DNA from: Capsulimonas corticalis
Lineage (GTDB): Bacteria > Armatimonadota > Armatimonadia > Armatimonadales > Capsulimonadaceae
Assembly (NCBI RefSeq): GCF_003574315.2
Contig: NZ_AP025739.1
Span: 4,774,001 to 4,838,000, forward strand
Reading direction: 5' to 3'
Length of the DNA stretch: 64,000 bases
The notes beneath the pieces are model-generated. The model ran no database searches. It was not told where the DNA came from and saw nothing but the letters and a program-made list of their open reading frames with translations. Numbering within the stretch: the first letter of the stretch is position 1; each line of letters begins with the position of its first letter. This document shows, piece after piece, positions 37,388-46,467 of the stretch. The position numbers were made by a program, and so were the translations under genes.

Positions 37388-39148
37388 ATGAACCTCGCAA
37401 AAATCCGCGCCGTTTCGATCTGTCTGTCGATATCATTCGGTCTGCTGGCAACGCCGCCCGCTGTCATGGCGCAGGCGCCGCCCGGCGTCCACGGGGACGG
37501 CGTGACGGACGACACGGCGGCGCTCCAGGCGGCGCTGGATGAGGCCGGTAAAAGCGGATCGGACGTAACGCTCGGGACCGGCCGTTATCTGATCAAGGGC
37601 GCGTTGACGGTTCCGCCCGGCGTATCGCTGCGCGGAACCTGGGAATCACCGCACCACGGCGCCTGGGAGCATGGGACGACTTTTCTGCTGACCGGCGGGC
37701 GCGGGCAGGAGAACGGCCCCGCCGCGATTACCCTACAGCAAAGCAGCTCTCTGCTGGGCGTCACGATGGTCTGGCCGGAAGAGACGGCGGACAATATCGT
37801 TCCGTATCCCTGGGCAGTGCATGGCTATGGGATGCATAACACGGTCGAAAATGTGACGCTGGTCAACGCCTATCAGGGGATCAAGATCGGGCAGCCGTCG
37901 AGCGAACTGCACTTGATCCGCAATGTCTTTGGATGTGTGCTGCGCCGGGGGATCTTTATCGACTCCACGACGGATATTGGACGCATCGAAAACGTTCACT
38001 TCAACACGCACTATTGGATGCGGAGCGGGTACCCCTCGATCCAGCTCGCCAAGGGTGATACCGGCCGTTATGTGACCGGGTTCACCGAGAAGAATTTAGA
38101 AGCGTTTATCTTTGGCCGCTCGGACTGGGAATACGTTCTCAATACCTTCGTGTGGGGCGCGCACATTGGCTATCGGTTTATCAAGACTCCGGAAGGCGCC
38201 TGTAACGGGCAATTTATGGGGATCGGCGCCGACGCCTGCGCGGTCGGCGTGCTGGTCGATTACTTGCAGGGCATCGGTATTCAGGTGACGAACGGTGAAT
38301 TCACGGCCTTTGTGGGCGAACCCAACGCCGGGATCGTCATTTCGCCGACGGCGGTTGGCGCGGCGCAGTTCGTCAACTGCAACTTCTGGACGACGCCCGG
38401 CGGCGCGATCCAGGTGCACGGCAACGCCCAGGTAACCGTGAACGCCTGCCACTTCGCCGAAGGGGCGAAGGACGGCGTTATTCAGGCCGACAAAGGCCAC
38501 TTGATCGTCAGCAGCAACAGCTTCGCCGCCACCGGCAAAGCAGTGACTCTGAAGCCGGGCGTGCGCTCAGCGATCGTCACCAGCAATTTGCAGCCGGGCG
38601 GATTGGTGGTGGACAACAAGATCGGCGCCTTCGCGCAGATCGCTCTGAACGAGATCGCCTACAAATTTCCCGCGTCGCTCACGGCGCATTACCTAGTCAA
38701 CATCGGCGCGTCCGGCGATGAAGAGTTCCTGCGCGACGGGTGGGGCGGAAGCGAAGACGTCGGGAGCGATCCCCCTAGCGTCCAATCCCGGTTCCACGCG
38801 GCGCGCTGGACGACCGGCGACGCCACGCTCCGCCTCCCCGTCAAATCCGGCGCGGCGTACACGCTCACCGTCTGGCTGCTCACCCGGGACAAGACGCCCC
38901 AGCAAACCGTCTCCGTGGCGGGGCGCAAAGCGCCGGCGACCATCGGCAAGAACGAACAGATCACCTTGCAAATCCCCGCGTCGGCGACCCAGGGGCGCGA
39001 TTCCATCGACGTAAAGATCTCCGGGCAAGCCTGGTCGCCCTCAAAAGTCATTCCCGGCAGCGGCGATGCGCGCCTGCTCGGCGCCCGGGTCTTCGGCGTG
39101 GAGATGAAATCCGCCGGCGGTCCGGCGCAAGCCAAGATCGTCAATTAA
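37388..39148 (+). CDS. Secreted right-handed beta-helix protein (pectate lyase superfamily/GH28-related)
   Basis: 586 aa from ATG 37388, which gives a proper signal peptide (AVSICLSISFGLLATPPAVMAQA); the frame is open from 37322. VHGDGVTDDTAALQAALDEA is the entry motif of the Pectate_lyase_3 superfamily. Residues about 60-410 are beta-helix coils (VENVTLVNAYQGIKIG, RIENVHFNTHYWMRSG, FVNCNFWTTPGGAIQV). The last 170 residues form a beta-sandwich that may bind carbohydrate. Probably a polysaccharide lyase or hydrolase acting on pectin-like material; the catalytic residues could not be assigned. It starts an enzyme cluster running to 46175. Confidence 0.78.
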   Translation: MNLAKIRAVSICLSISFGLLATPPAVMAQAPPGVHGDGVTDDTAALQAALDEAGKSGSDVTLGTGRYLIKGALTVPPGVSLRGTWESPHHGAWEHGTTFLLTGGRGQENGPAAITLQQSSSLLGVTMVWPEETADNIVPYPWAVHGYGMHNTVENVTLVNAYQGIKIGQPSSELHLIRNVFGCVLRRGIFIDSTTDIGRIENVHFNTHYWMRSGYPSIQLAKGDTGRYVTGFTEKNLEAFIFGRSDWEYVLNTFVWGAHIGYRFIKTPEGACNGQFMGIGADACAVGVLVDYLQGIGIQVTNGEFTAFVGEPNAGIVISPTAVGAAQFVNCNFWTTPGGAIQVHGNAQVTVNACHFAEGAKDGVIQADKGHLIVSSNSFAATGKAVTLKPGVRSAIVTSNLQPGGLVVDNKIGAFAQIALNEIAYKFPASLTAHYLVNIGASGDEEFLRDGWGGSEDVGSDPPSVQSRFHAARWTTGDATLRLPVKSGAAYTLTVWLLTRDKTPQQTVSVAGRKAPATIGKNEQITLQIPASATQGRDSIDVKISGQAWSPSKVIPGSGDARLLGARVFGVEMKSAGGPAQAKIVN

Positions 39149-39198
39149 TATTTTACTTATCGTTCGCATTCAATGCATATTAAAGGCAATTAAAGACA

Positions 39199-42100
39199 AT
39201 GGTTAAGCTTCGTACTCTTCTGGGCGTGCTGTCCCTGCCCATCGCGGCGGCGGGCATTGCTTCGGCGGCGCCGGTTAACTCCTTTGAGCCGGCGACGGGA
39301 ACGATCGTCGACAAACGATGGCAGTCAGGCCTGCCGCTGGGCGGCATCGGCGTCGGCAAAATCGAATTGATGACGGACGGCTCGTTCGGCAACTTCACCA
39401 ATCAGCATAACTGGGACCGGCCGTACGCCTGGGCGAAGGGCGCTTTCGCGGCCATTCGTGTGAAGAGCGCCGGCGGCGAGCCCGTTGCGCGCATGCTGCG
39501 TTTGAAGAGCGACGGCGAGTACGCCGGCGTGGACAATGTCGCGCATACCCGCATGCAGGGCTGGTTCCCGCGCGCCCAAATCGATTACAGCGACGCCGCG
39601 CTGCCGGTCAAGGTGCGCCTCAACGCCTTCTCGCCATTGATTCCGCACAACGCCAAGGATTCGGGGCTGCCGATTGCCTGCCTGGATTATGTCGTCACCA
39701 ACACCTCGGACAAATCGGTGAGCGCGACGGTCGCGCTGGCGTGGCCGAATCTGCTGGGGTGGGGTGGCAAAGGCGGCGTGAGCTGGGACGATCTGACCGG
39801 CAATTCTCAGGCGCCGGCCGCGGTCGGCGCGCTGACGGGACTGCGCTACACGACCACGCAGAAGTATGACGATCAGCATCAGAACGTGCTGGGCGAAGAT
39901 TTCGTGAGCGTGCGCAAGGACGCCGGAGTGGATGTCTCCACCTGCTCGGCCTGGGACGCGGGCGCCGCAACGCCGTCGTTCTGGAGCGACTTCGCGTCGT
40001 CCGGCACGCTGCCCCCGGCCGCGCCCGGCGCGGCGCCGCAGCCGGCGGGCGCGGTGGCGGCGAGCGTGACGCTCGCGCCAGGCGAGACGCGCACGCTGCA
40101 TTACTATGTCGTGTGGGCGATGCCGAACCTGCTGATGGTGAACCCCATCAAGCATTACACCGGAGCGTACGATGAGTCGCCGGCGCGCGTGCCGAGCCTC
40201 ACGGAGCAGAACCCCGAGCGCTGGACCACCAATCGCGGCATGCACACCGGCGACAGCCTGGTGATCGATCTCGGCAAAGTCCTCACGCCGACCGAAATTG
40301 ATCTCAAGAGCGGAGAAGGTGCGTCGCCGAGCGACTATCCGCGCGGCATGAAGGTCGAAGTCTCGACGGATGGATCGGCGTGGACGACCGTCGCCGACAA
40401 GACCAAGGAAGAGATGTTCGAATCGCTCGCCAAGGTGGCGCTGACGCCGACCGCCGGCCGCTATGTGCGCTTGACGAACGAGGGCGACGACGGCCTTTTC
40501 TGGAGCATCTATGGCCTGGGCGTGCGCGTGCAGGAGCAGGACGCTCTGATCGATCCCACGAATGTGACGGCGCGCATGCCGCACGCCGATTTGACCATCG
40601 ATAACGTACAGGCCGGCCACTACTGGCAGAACTATTGGAGCGACGGGCTGAAGATCGCCGATTACGCCGATAAAAACGCGGACCGCCTGCTCAAGGAAAC
40701 GCGCGCCTGGCAGGATCCAGTCTTGAAATCCGACGTTCCCTTCTGGCTGAAGCTCAAGCTGATCAACTGCGCATTCCCGATGTTCTCCAACACCGTTCTG
40801 ACCAAGAACGGCGAGTTCAGCGTTCTGGAAAGCCCCATCGAGATGGGCGGGGCGCTGGGCACGATGGATCAGCGTATGGCGGCGCACGCCTTCCTGACGG
40901 CGTTCTTCCCGGAGCTGGATCGCGCGGAGCTGGAGCAGTACGCGCAGTGCCAGCAGCCCGACGGTCGCATCACGCACTTCGACGGCAACGTCCACGTGGC
41001 GATGGTTAATCCGAATGTCAACTACGGCATCACCGACTGGCCGGACCTCTCCACCTCGTGGATCAGCCAATCCGTCAAGCTGTATCGATGGACGGGCGAC
41101 AAGTCGTTCCTGGACCGCGTGCATCCCCATATCGCGAGCGCCATGGAGTGGCTGCGCAAGGACGGCGCGGATTACGAGTATATTCCCGCCGGCGGCAGCA
41201 CTTACGACTATGAGACCCTGCCGCGCGGGCAGTTCATCTACTCGGCGTCGTGCTATCTGGGCGCGCTGCGCGCCGCGTCGGCCATCTCCGATCCCGCGGA
41301 AGCCGCGAAGTACGACAAGACCTTCGCCAACGTGCAGGCGTCCGTGATGAAGAACCTCTGGACCGGGACGTACTTCCGCAAGTGGAAACAGCCGTCCACG
41401 GGCCGCACCGTCGACGACAGCTTTATCGCGAATCTCGCCGGCGACTGGATGACGCGCATCTCCGGACTGCCGACGACCCTGGACGCAAAGATCGTTCATC
41501 AGAGCGTCGCCCAGACGATGGCGCGGCATCAGAAACCGTTCTTCCCGATGCCGCCGATGCAGGTGACGACCGAAGGCAAGATTACCACGAGCGCCTGTTA
41601 TTCGCTCCAGCACGAGCCCTATCTCGGCTGTGAGGCCATTTACGACAACTACGTGGACGACGGCATGGAGACCATCCGCCGCATGTACTTCTCCATCTGG
41701 GAGGAGAACAACAGCCCGTGGGACGAGTCGCTCTGCTACGACGCCTCCAGCGGCCGCAAGGGCGGATTGCCGACATATATGACGTGTCCAACGAGCTGGT
41801 TCGTTCTGGACGCGCTCGCCGGAACATCCATTGATGTCCCGAATGGCCGACTCTACGTCTCGCCGCGCCTGACATCGGCGCAGACCGAACTGCATATCCC
41901 CGTCTATCTGTCGCGCTTCTGGGGATGGCTAGACTATGTTCCCGCCGCGCATAAACTGACGCTGAAGATCGACAAGGTCTTCGGCCCCAACGCCGAACTC
42001 CAAAAGTCGCTCTACCATTTGGCGAGCGCGAAGACCGACGAAATGCCGGAGACCGTCACGATCCGCTCCGTGGCCGCGAGCGGCGACGCGCAGCCGATCG

Positions 42101-42654
42101 CGCTGGCGACGCCCTTTACGGTCAAGGAAGGCGCCGTGCTGGATCTCTCCTCCCAGATCGACCGGCTCGCGATCCCCAAGCATACCGATGTGGTGAACTT
42201 CGAAGTGCGCGCGAAGATCAATCGCCCGGGACTTCCCGCCGAACGTTGGACGCTGACGGATAACCTGCACGACAACCCGCAGCTGGCGGCGATCATCGGA
42301 CAGGACGCGCTGGACGGCAACCCGGAATCCCGCTGGACAACAGGGCGGGGCCTCCAGGCCGGCGACTCGTTCACGCTGGACATGGGCGCCGCGCAAAAGG
42401 TCGCGAAGATGGTGCTGGACGATTCGAAGTTCCCCGGCGACTATCCCGAGGGTTATCAACTCGAAGGCAGCACGGACGGAAAGGCATGGTCGCAGATTGC
42501 GCAGGCGACGCCGCAGGAAACGGAGGCGGCCGTCCAGAACGGAGTGCTTACTATTAACTTCACACCGACGGAGGCGCGTTATCTTCGCGTGACGAGCACC
42601 GGGGCGCACAGCCTCTGGTGGTCCGTCGCCGAGATCTCCGTCGATGCTCCGTAA
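39199..42654 (+). CDS. Secreted GH116-like glycosidase with two discoidin domains
   Basis: 1151 aa with a signal peptide (LLGVLSLPIAAAGIASA). The N terminus (GLPLGGIGVGKIELMTDGSFGNFTNQHNW) is typical of the GBA2/GH116 beta-glucosidase-like family, and residues about 480-900 form its (alpha/alpha)6 domain (ITDWPDLSTSW, STYDYETLPRGQFIYSASCYLGALRAA). An F5/8C (discoidin) domain at about 335-445 is inserted between the N-terminal beta domain and the barrel, and a second one is at about 1019-1151. The Asp in STYDY may be the acid/base. Likely a cell-surface beta-glucosidase or xylosidase. Confidence 0.82.
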   Translation: MVKLRTLLGVLSLPIAAAGIASAAPVNSFEPATGTIVDKRWQSGLPLGGIGVGKIELMTDGSFGNFTNQHNWDRPYAWAKGAFAAIRVKSAGGEPVARMLRLKSDGEYAGVDNVAHTRMQGWFPRAQIDYSDAALPVKVRLNAFSPLIPHNAKDSGLPIACLDYVVTNTSDKSVSATVALAWPNLLGWGGKGGVSWDDLTGNSQAPAAVGALTGLRYTTTQKYDDQHQNVLGEDFVSVRKDAGVDVSTCSAWDAGAATPSFWSDFASSGTLPPAAPGAAPQPAGAVAASVTLAPGETRTLHYYVVWAMPNLLMVNPIKHYTGAYDESPARVPSLTEQNPERWTTNRGMHTGDSLVIDLGKVLTPTEIDLKSGEGASPSDYPRGMKVEVSTDGSAWTTVADKTKEEMFESLAKVALTPTAGRYVRLTNEGDDGLFWSIYGLGVRVQEQDALIDPTNVTARMPHADLTIDNVQAGHYWQNYWSDGLKIADYADKNADRLLKETRAWQDPVLKSDVPFWLKLKLINCAFPMFSNTVLTKNGEFSVLESPIEMGGALGTMDQRMAAHAFLTAFFPELDRAELEQYAQCQQPDGRITHFDGNVHVAMVNPNVNYGITDWPDLSTSWISQSVKLYRWTGDKSFLDRVHPHIASAMEWLRKDGADYEYIPAGGSTYDYETLPRGQFIYSASCYLGALRAASAISDPAEAAKYDKTFANVQASVMKNLWTGTYFRKWKQPSTGRTVDDSFIANLAGDWMTRISGLPTTLDAKIVHQSVAQTMARHQKPFFPMPPMQVTTEGKITTSACYSLQHEPYLGCEAIYDNYVDDGMETIRRMYFSIWEENNSPWDESLCYDASSGRKGGLPTYMTCPTSWFVLDALAGTSIDVPNGRLYVSPRLTSAQTELHIPVYLSRFWGWLDYVPAAHKLTLKIDKVFGPNAELQKSLYHLASAKTDEMPETVTIRSVAASGDAQPIALATPFTVKEGAVLDLSSQIDRLAIPKHTDVVNFEVRAKINRPGLPAERWTLTDNLHDNPQLAAIIGQDALDGNPESRWTTGRGLQAGDSFTLDMGAAQKVAKMVLDDSKFPGDYPEGYQLEGSTDGKAWSQIAQATPQETEAAVQNGVLTINFTPTEARYLRVTSTGAHSLWWSVAEISVDAP

Positions 42655-42675
42655 TCGGGAGAGAAAGAAAAGCAC

Positions 42676-43503
42676 ATGACATCCTCGCTGGCCGTTCAAA
42701 CGTATACGCTCCGTGACTTCACCAAAAACGCCGAGGGCTTCGCGCGCAGTTTGGAAAAGATCCGGGCAATCGGGTATCCGGCGGTCCAGCTCTCCGCCGT
42801 GGGCGCGATGGCGGGCGAGGCGCCCGAAGTCTCGGCCGCCGAGGCGCGCCGGATGCTGGACGACAACGGCCTGAGATGCATCGCCACCCACCGCGATTGG
42901 ACGCGGCTCACGCAGAACACAGACGAAGAGATCGAATTCCATCAAACGCTGGGATGCGATTACGCGGCGATCGGCGGGCTTCCCGGCAATTACTCGTCAG
43001 ATGGGCCGGCCGGTTTCCTCGCCTTTCTGCGCGACTCCGCCCCGGTCATCCGGCGTCTCAAGGACGCCGGAATACGGTTTGGCTATCACAACCATAGCTG
43101 GGAGTTCGAGCGCGTGAGCGCTCGTCCCGGCGACAAACACACGCTGCTCGATATCTTTCTCGAAGAAGGCGGTCCCGAATTCTTCCTGGAGCTCGATCTC
43201 TACTGGGTCAGCCATGCGGGCGTCAACCCGGAGCGATTTGTCGAGCGCGGTCATGGCCGCCTCCCGGTCATCCATGTCAAAGACAAAGGCGTGATCGGTC
43301 ATGAGACTCTGATGACGCCGGTCGGCGAGGGCAACCTCGACTGGACGCATTTGCTGCCCGCCTGCGCGGCGGCAGGCGTGGAGTGGTATGTCGTCGAGCA
43401 GGACGAATGCCGGCGCGATCCGTTCGACTGCCTTGCCTCCAGCTATCAATTTCTCAAAACATCATTCTCCCACTTACTCTCTCATCGCGAAAAAAAGCCA
43501 TGA
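42676..43503 (+). CDS. Sugar phosphate isomerase/epimerase-like TIM barrel protein
   Basis: 275 aa, cytoplasmic. GGAGAGAAAG gives the ribosome site 22 bp after the GH116 stop. AP endonuclease 2/xylose isomerase-like fold (LAVQTYTLRDF at the start; GYHNHSWEF, FFLELDLYWVSHAG, VIHVKDKG, YVVEQDECRRDP, the usual metal ligands His/Glu/Asp). Its stop overlaps the GH3 start by ATGA, which implies translational coupling. It would isomerise a sugar or keto-sugar released by the enclosing enzymes. Confidence 0.88.
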   Translation: MTSSLAVQTYTLRDFTKNAEGFARSLEKIRAIGYPAVQLSAVGAMAGEAPEVSAAEARRMLDDNGLRCIATHRDWTRLTQNTDEEIEFHQTLGCDYAAIGGLPGNYSSDGPAGFLAFLRDSAPVIRRLKDAGIRFGYHNHSWEFERVSARPGDKHTLLDIFLEEGGPEFFLELDLYWVSHAGVNPERFVERGHGRLPVIHVKDKGVIGHETLMTPVGEGNLDWTHLLPACAAAGVEWYVVEQDECRRDPFDCLASSYQFLKTSFSHLLSHREKKP

Positions 43504-46175
43504 CACTCATCAATACTCCCACCGCCAACGGCGTTCTCGCCGCCGATCTGCTGACCACGCGCTCCGAAACCGCGAAAGCGCCTTATTGGAATCGCGCGCT
43601 GCCGGAATCCGAACGGATCGCCGATCTGCTGGGCCGCATGACCCTGCTGGAGAAGGCGCGCCAGCTCGATCTCTACATGGGCGAGCACTTCGTCGACCGC
43701 ATGCGCAACCATACGATGATGGCGCTCGACGCCCGGTTCGACGAGGCCAGCGCGGAAGCGCTGCTGGGCGACGCGGGCGTCGGCGCCATCCATGACCTCT
43801 ACCCGCCGACTTCGGAAGTCCCGAACGCGGTGCAGGATTGGCTGCGGCGGACATCGCGCCTGGGCATCCCCGCGTTGTTCGCCGAGGAGGCGCTGCATGG
43901 CCTCTGCACGCCCGGCAATACGGCGTTTCCGCAGTCCATCGGGCTGGCGTCCACCTGGAACCCAGCGCTGATCGAGAAGGTGGGAGCGGTAGTGGGAGCG
44001 GAGATGCGCTCTGCGAATATCCACTTCGCCTTCGGACCGGTGTTCGATGTCGCTCGCGATCCGCGCTGGGGCCGGACGGAAGAGACCTATGGCGAGGACG
44101 CGCACCTGGTCGCGCGGATCGGCGTCGCCTTCATCCAGGGGATGCAGGGCGAAACGCTGGCGAGCGATCACACCGCCGCCGCCGAGCCCAAGCACTTCGC
44201 CGGTCACGGCGCTCCGGAAGGGGGGCGCAACACGGCGCCGCTGCACGCCGGGCCGCGCGAGATGGCCGAAACCATGCTGCCGCCGTTCGAAGCGGCGATC
44301 CGCGAGTGCGGCGTCCTGGGAATCATGTGCGCCTACCATGAAATCGACGGCGTTCCGTGCGCGGCGAATGGCGATCTGCTGACGGGGATTTTACGCGACC
44401 AGTGGGGCTTCGAGGGCATGGTGCTGTCGGACCTGGGCGCCATTCGGCTGCTGCTGGAGCGGCATCGCGTCGCCGCGGATCCCGCCGATGCGGTCAGGCA
44501 GGCGCTCACCGCCGGCATGGATATGCAGTATTACGATTTCGATCACAAAGTCTTTGAGGACGCCATTATTGACGGCGTGGAGAGCGGCAAGCTGACCATT
44601 GAAGTCGTGGACCAGGCAGTGTCCCGCGTGCTGCGTCTGAAGTTCCGTCTCGGTCTGTTCGAAAACCCGAAGATCGATACGACGCTCGCCGCGCGCGTCA
44701 AGCTCAGCGCGGAGCACCGGGCGGTCAACTTGCAGGCGGCGCGCGAATCGATCTGTCTGCTCAAAAACGATGGGGCGGCGCTGCCGCTGCGCAAGGACTT
44801 TGCCCGAATCGCCGTGCTGGGACCGAACGCCTCGCAGGCTCGCTCCGGCGACTATTCGAGCAGCGGCGCCGGCGATGCGATCTCTCTGCTGAAGGGCGTT
44901 CAGAGCGCCGTTTCTCCCGCGACGGAGGTTCTCTTCGCCGATGGCACTGGCGCGTCCGTCAGCGCCTCGGCCCTGCCCGAACATTGGCTGAGCCATGAGG
45001 GCGGAGCGGGCCTGCGCGCCGAGCTCTTTGCGAGCGTGGATATGGAGGCCGACCCCCTGGTCCGGCGCGTCGATTCCACGATCGACTTCAACTGGGTCGC
45101 CGCATTGCCGGCGGCGGGCATGCCGGTCGACGGGTTTTCCGTCCGCTGGAGCGGGACTCTGGCGCCGGATATCACAGCCGACGGCTTCCTGAGCATTCCC
45201 CCGCAGGATATCATGCATGTCTGGCTGGACGGCGATCTGGTATTGAGCAGCTGGGAGCCGGGCGCGCCGCTCCAAAAGCCCATCTCATTGGTGGCGGGGC
45301 GTTCCTATGCGCTCACCGTCGAGTATCGAAAGATGAGCGGCGGCGCCAGCGTGCGTGTCGGCTGGGCGGCGAAGTCGGGCGATCTGGAGGCGGCGGTCGC
45401 GCTTGCCCGGAGCGCCGATGTCGCCATCATCGCCCTCGGCGAGCCTCCCGGCATCTCGGGAGAAGGGATGGACCGTTCGAATATCGATCTTCCCAAAGAC
45501 CAGATGCAGTTGCTGAAAGCCGTCCACGCGACCGGAACCCCGGTCGTCGTCGTGCTCATGAACGGACGGCCGCTCACGATCAACTGGGCGGCGGAGCACA
45601 TCCCCGCGATTGTCGAAGCCTGGTACCCGGCGGAAGTCGGCGGCGAAGCCCTCGCCGAAGTCTTGTTCGGCGATTACAACCCCGCCGGCCGTCTCCCGGT
45701 CACGTTCCCCAAATCCATCGGCCAGCTCCCGCTAACCTACGATCACAAGCACAGCACTGAAGCGCGCTATGTCGATCTCGACTGGCGCCCCTTGTTCCCA
45801 TTCGGCCATGGCCTGAGCTACACGCAGTTCGAATACTCGAACCTCGAAGTCCAGCCCGTCGAAAGCGTCGCCACAAAGTTCACGGTCTCGGTGACCGTGA
45901 CGAACACCGGGGAGCGCGACGGCGACGAAGTCGTCCAGCTCTACCTGCGCGATGTCGTCGCCAGCGTCACCACCCCCGTCCGCCTGCTCAAAGCCTTCGA
46001 GCGCATCCATCTGAAAGCCGGCGAACAGATGCGTCTGTCCTTCAGCCTGGGCCACCGTGAGCTGTCCCTGATCGACCGAAACCTCAATCGGGTGGTGGAG
46101 CCCGGCGCGTTTGAAGTCTACGTCGGCGGCAGCTCCGACGCCACGCTGACGGCTGAGTTTCGGATTGTGGAGTAG
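43500..46175 (+). CDS. GH3 beta-glycosidase with inserted PA14 domain
   Basis: 891 aa from ATG 43500 (overlapping the isomerase stop); the frame is open upstream. Standard GH3 order: TIM barrel at about 20-350 with RDPRWGRTEETYGEDAHLV, and nucleophile Asp311 in VLSDLGAI; then the alpha/beta domain, interrupted by a PA14 domain at about 505-640 (LRAELFASVDM...), as in beta-glucosidases such as KmBglI; and a C-terminal Fn3-like domain (VVQLYLRDVVASVTTPVRLLKAF). It lacks a signal peptide. Likely cleaves short beta-gluco- or xylo-oligosaccharides in the cytoplasm. Confidence 0.93.
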   Translation: MTLINTPTANGVLAADLLTTRSETAKAPYWNRALPESERIADLLGRMTLLEKARQLDLYMGEHFVDRMRNHTMMALDARFDEASAEALLGDAGVGAIHDLYPPTSEVPNAVQDWLRRTSRLGIPALFAEEALHGLCTPGNTAFPQSIGLASTWNPALIEKVGAVVGAEMRSANIHFAFGPVFDVARDPRWGRTEETYGEDAHLVARIGVAFIQGMQGETLASDHTAAAEPKHFAGHGAPEGGRNTAPLHAGPREMAETMLPPFEAAIRECGVLGIMCAYHEIDGVPCAANGDLLTGILRDQWGFEGMVLSDLGAIRLLLERHRVAADPADAVRQALTAGMDMQYYDFDHKVFEDAIIDGVESGKLTIEVVDQAVSRVLRLKFRLGLFENPKIDTTLAARVKLSAEHRAVNLQAARESICLLKNDGAALPLRKDFARIAVLGPNASQARSGDYSSSGAGDAISLLKGVQSAVSPATEVLFADGTGASVSASALPEHWLSHEGGAGLRAELFASVDMEADPLVRRVDSTIDFNWVAALPAAGMPVDGFSVRWSGTLAPDITADGFLSIPPQDIMHVWLDGDLVLSSWEPGAPLQKPISLVAGRSYALTVEYRKMSGGASVRVGWAAKSGDLEAAVALARSADVAIIALGEPPGISGEGMDRSNIDLPKDQMQLLKAVHATGTPVVVVLMNGRPLTINWAAEHIPAIVEAWYPAEVGGEALAEVLFGDYNPAGRLPVTFPKSIGQLPLTYDHKHSTEARYVDLDWRPLFPFGHGLSYTQFEYSNLEVQPVESVATKFTVSVTVTNTGERDGDEVVQLYLRDVVASVTTPVRLLKAFERIHLKAGEQMRLSFSLGHRELSLIDRNLNRVVEPGAFEVYVGGSSDATLTAEFRIVE

Positions 46176-46182
46176 GAGTGCG

Positions 46183-46232
46183 GCCCTCACCCGGCCCTTC
46201 GGGCCACCCTCTCCCAAAGATCTGGGAGAGGG
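46183..46232. repeat. REP-like double hairpin
   Basis: GGCCC-TTC-GGGCC (46193-46205) followed by a 10-bp stem CCCTCTCCCA / TGGGAGAGGG (46207-46232). This sequence style (CCCTCACCCGGCC...GGGAGAGGG) recurs as extragenic palindromes in several phyla. It may also serve as the GH3 terminator. The rest of 46233-46416 holds nothing supported. Confidence 0.55.
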
Positions 46233-46416
46233 TTAAGGTTTGGATCAAAGGTCCAAATAATTTCAAACTCTGCCCCGGGCGCCATGCCTGCGCAAAGCCG
46301 CCGGCATATTCTGTGGTTGAGAGAAAACGCCGCGTTCCGCTTCGTGCGTAATCCATGTCATTTCCGTTTGTCAGCCTCTCCATCCCTTCCATTTTTTGAT
46401 GTATTCTCTTCCCTGT

Positions 46417-46445
46417 TTGCGTCTCCCGTCTCGCGGTGGTAGAAT
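46417..46445 (+). promoter_or_regulatory. Promoter for AraC-LamG gene
   Basis: TTGCGT (46417-46422), 17 bases, TAGAAT (46440-46445) with TGG before it. Transcription near 46452 supports the ATG at 46468 and rules out the earlier ATGs of the frame. Confidence 0.6.
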
Positions 46446-46467
46446 AAAAAGAGAAGCGTTTCGTCTT

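Noticed and set aside
39325-41895. An 856-codon open frame antisense to the GH116-like gene
   Set aside because: Same shadow composition; the sense protein has a signal peptide and family motifs.
46084-46392. Small minus-strand frame between GH3 and AraC-LamG
   Set aside because: It runs through the REP-like repeat and the end of GH3; no ribosome site or family pattern.
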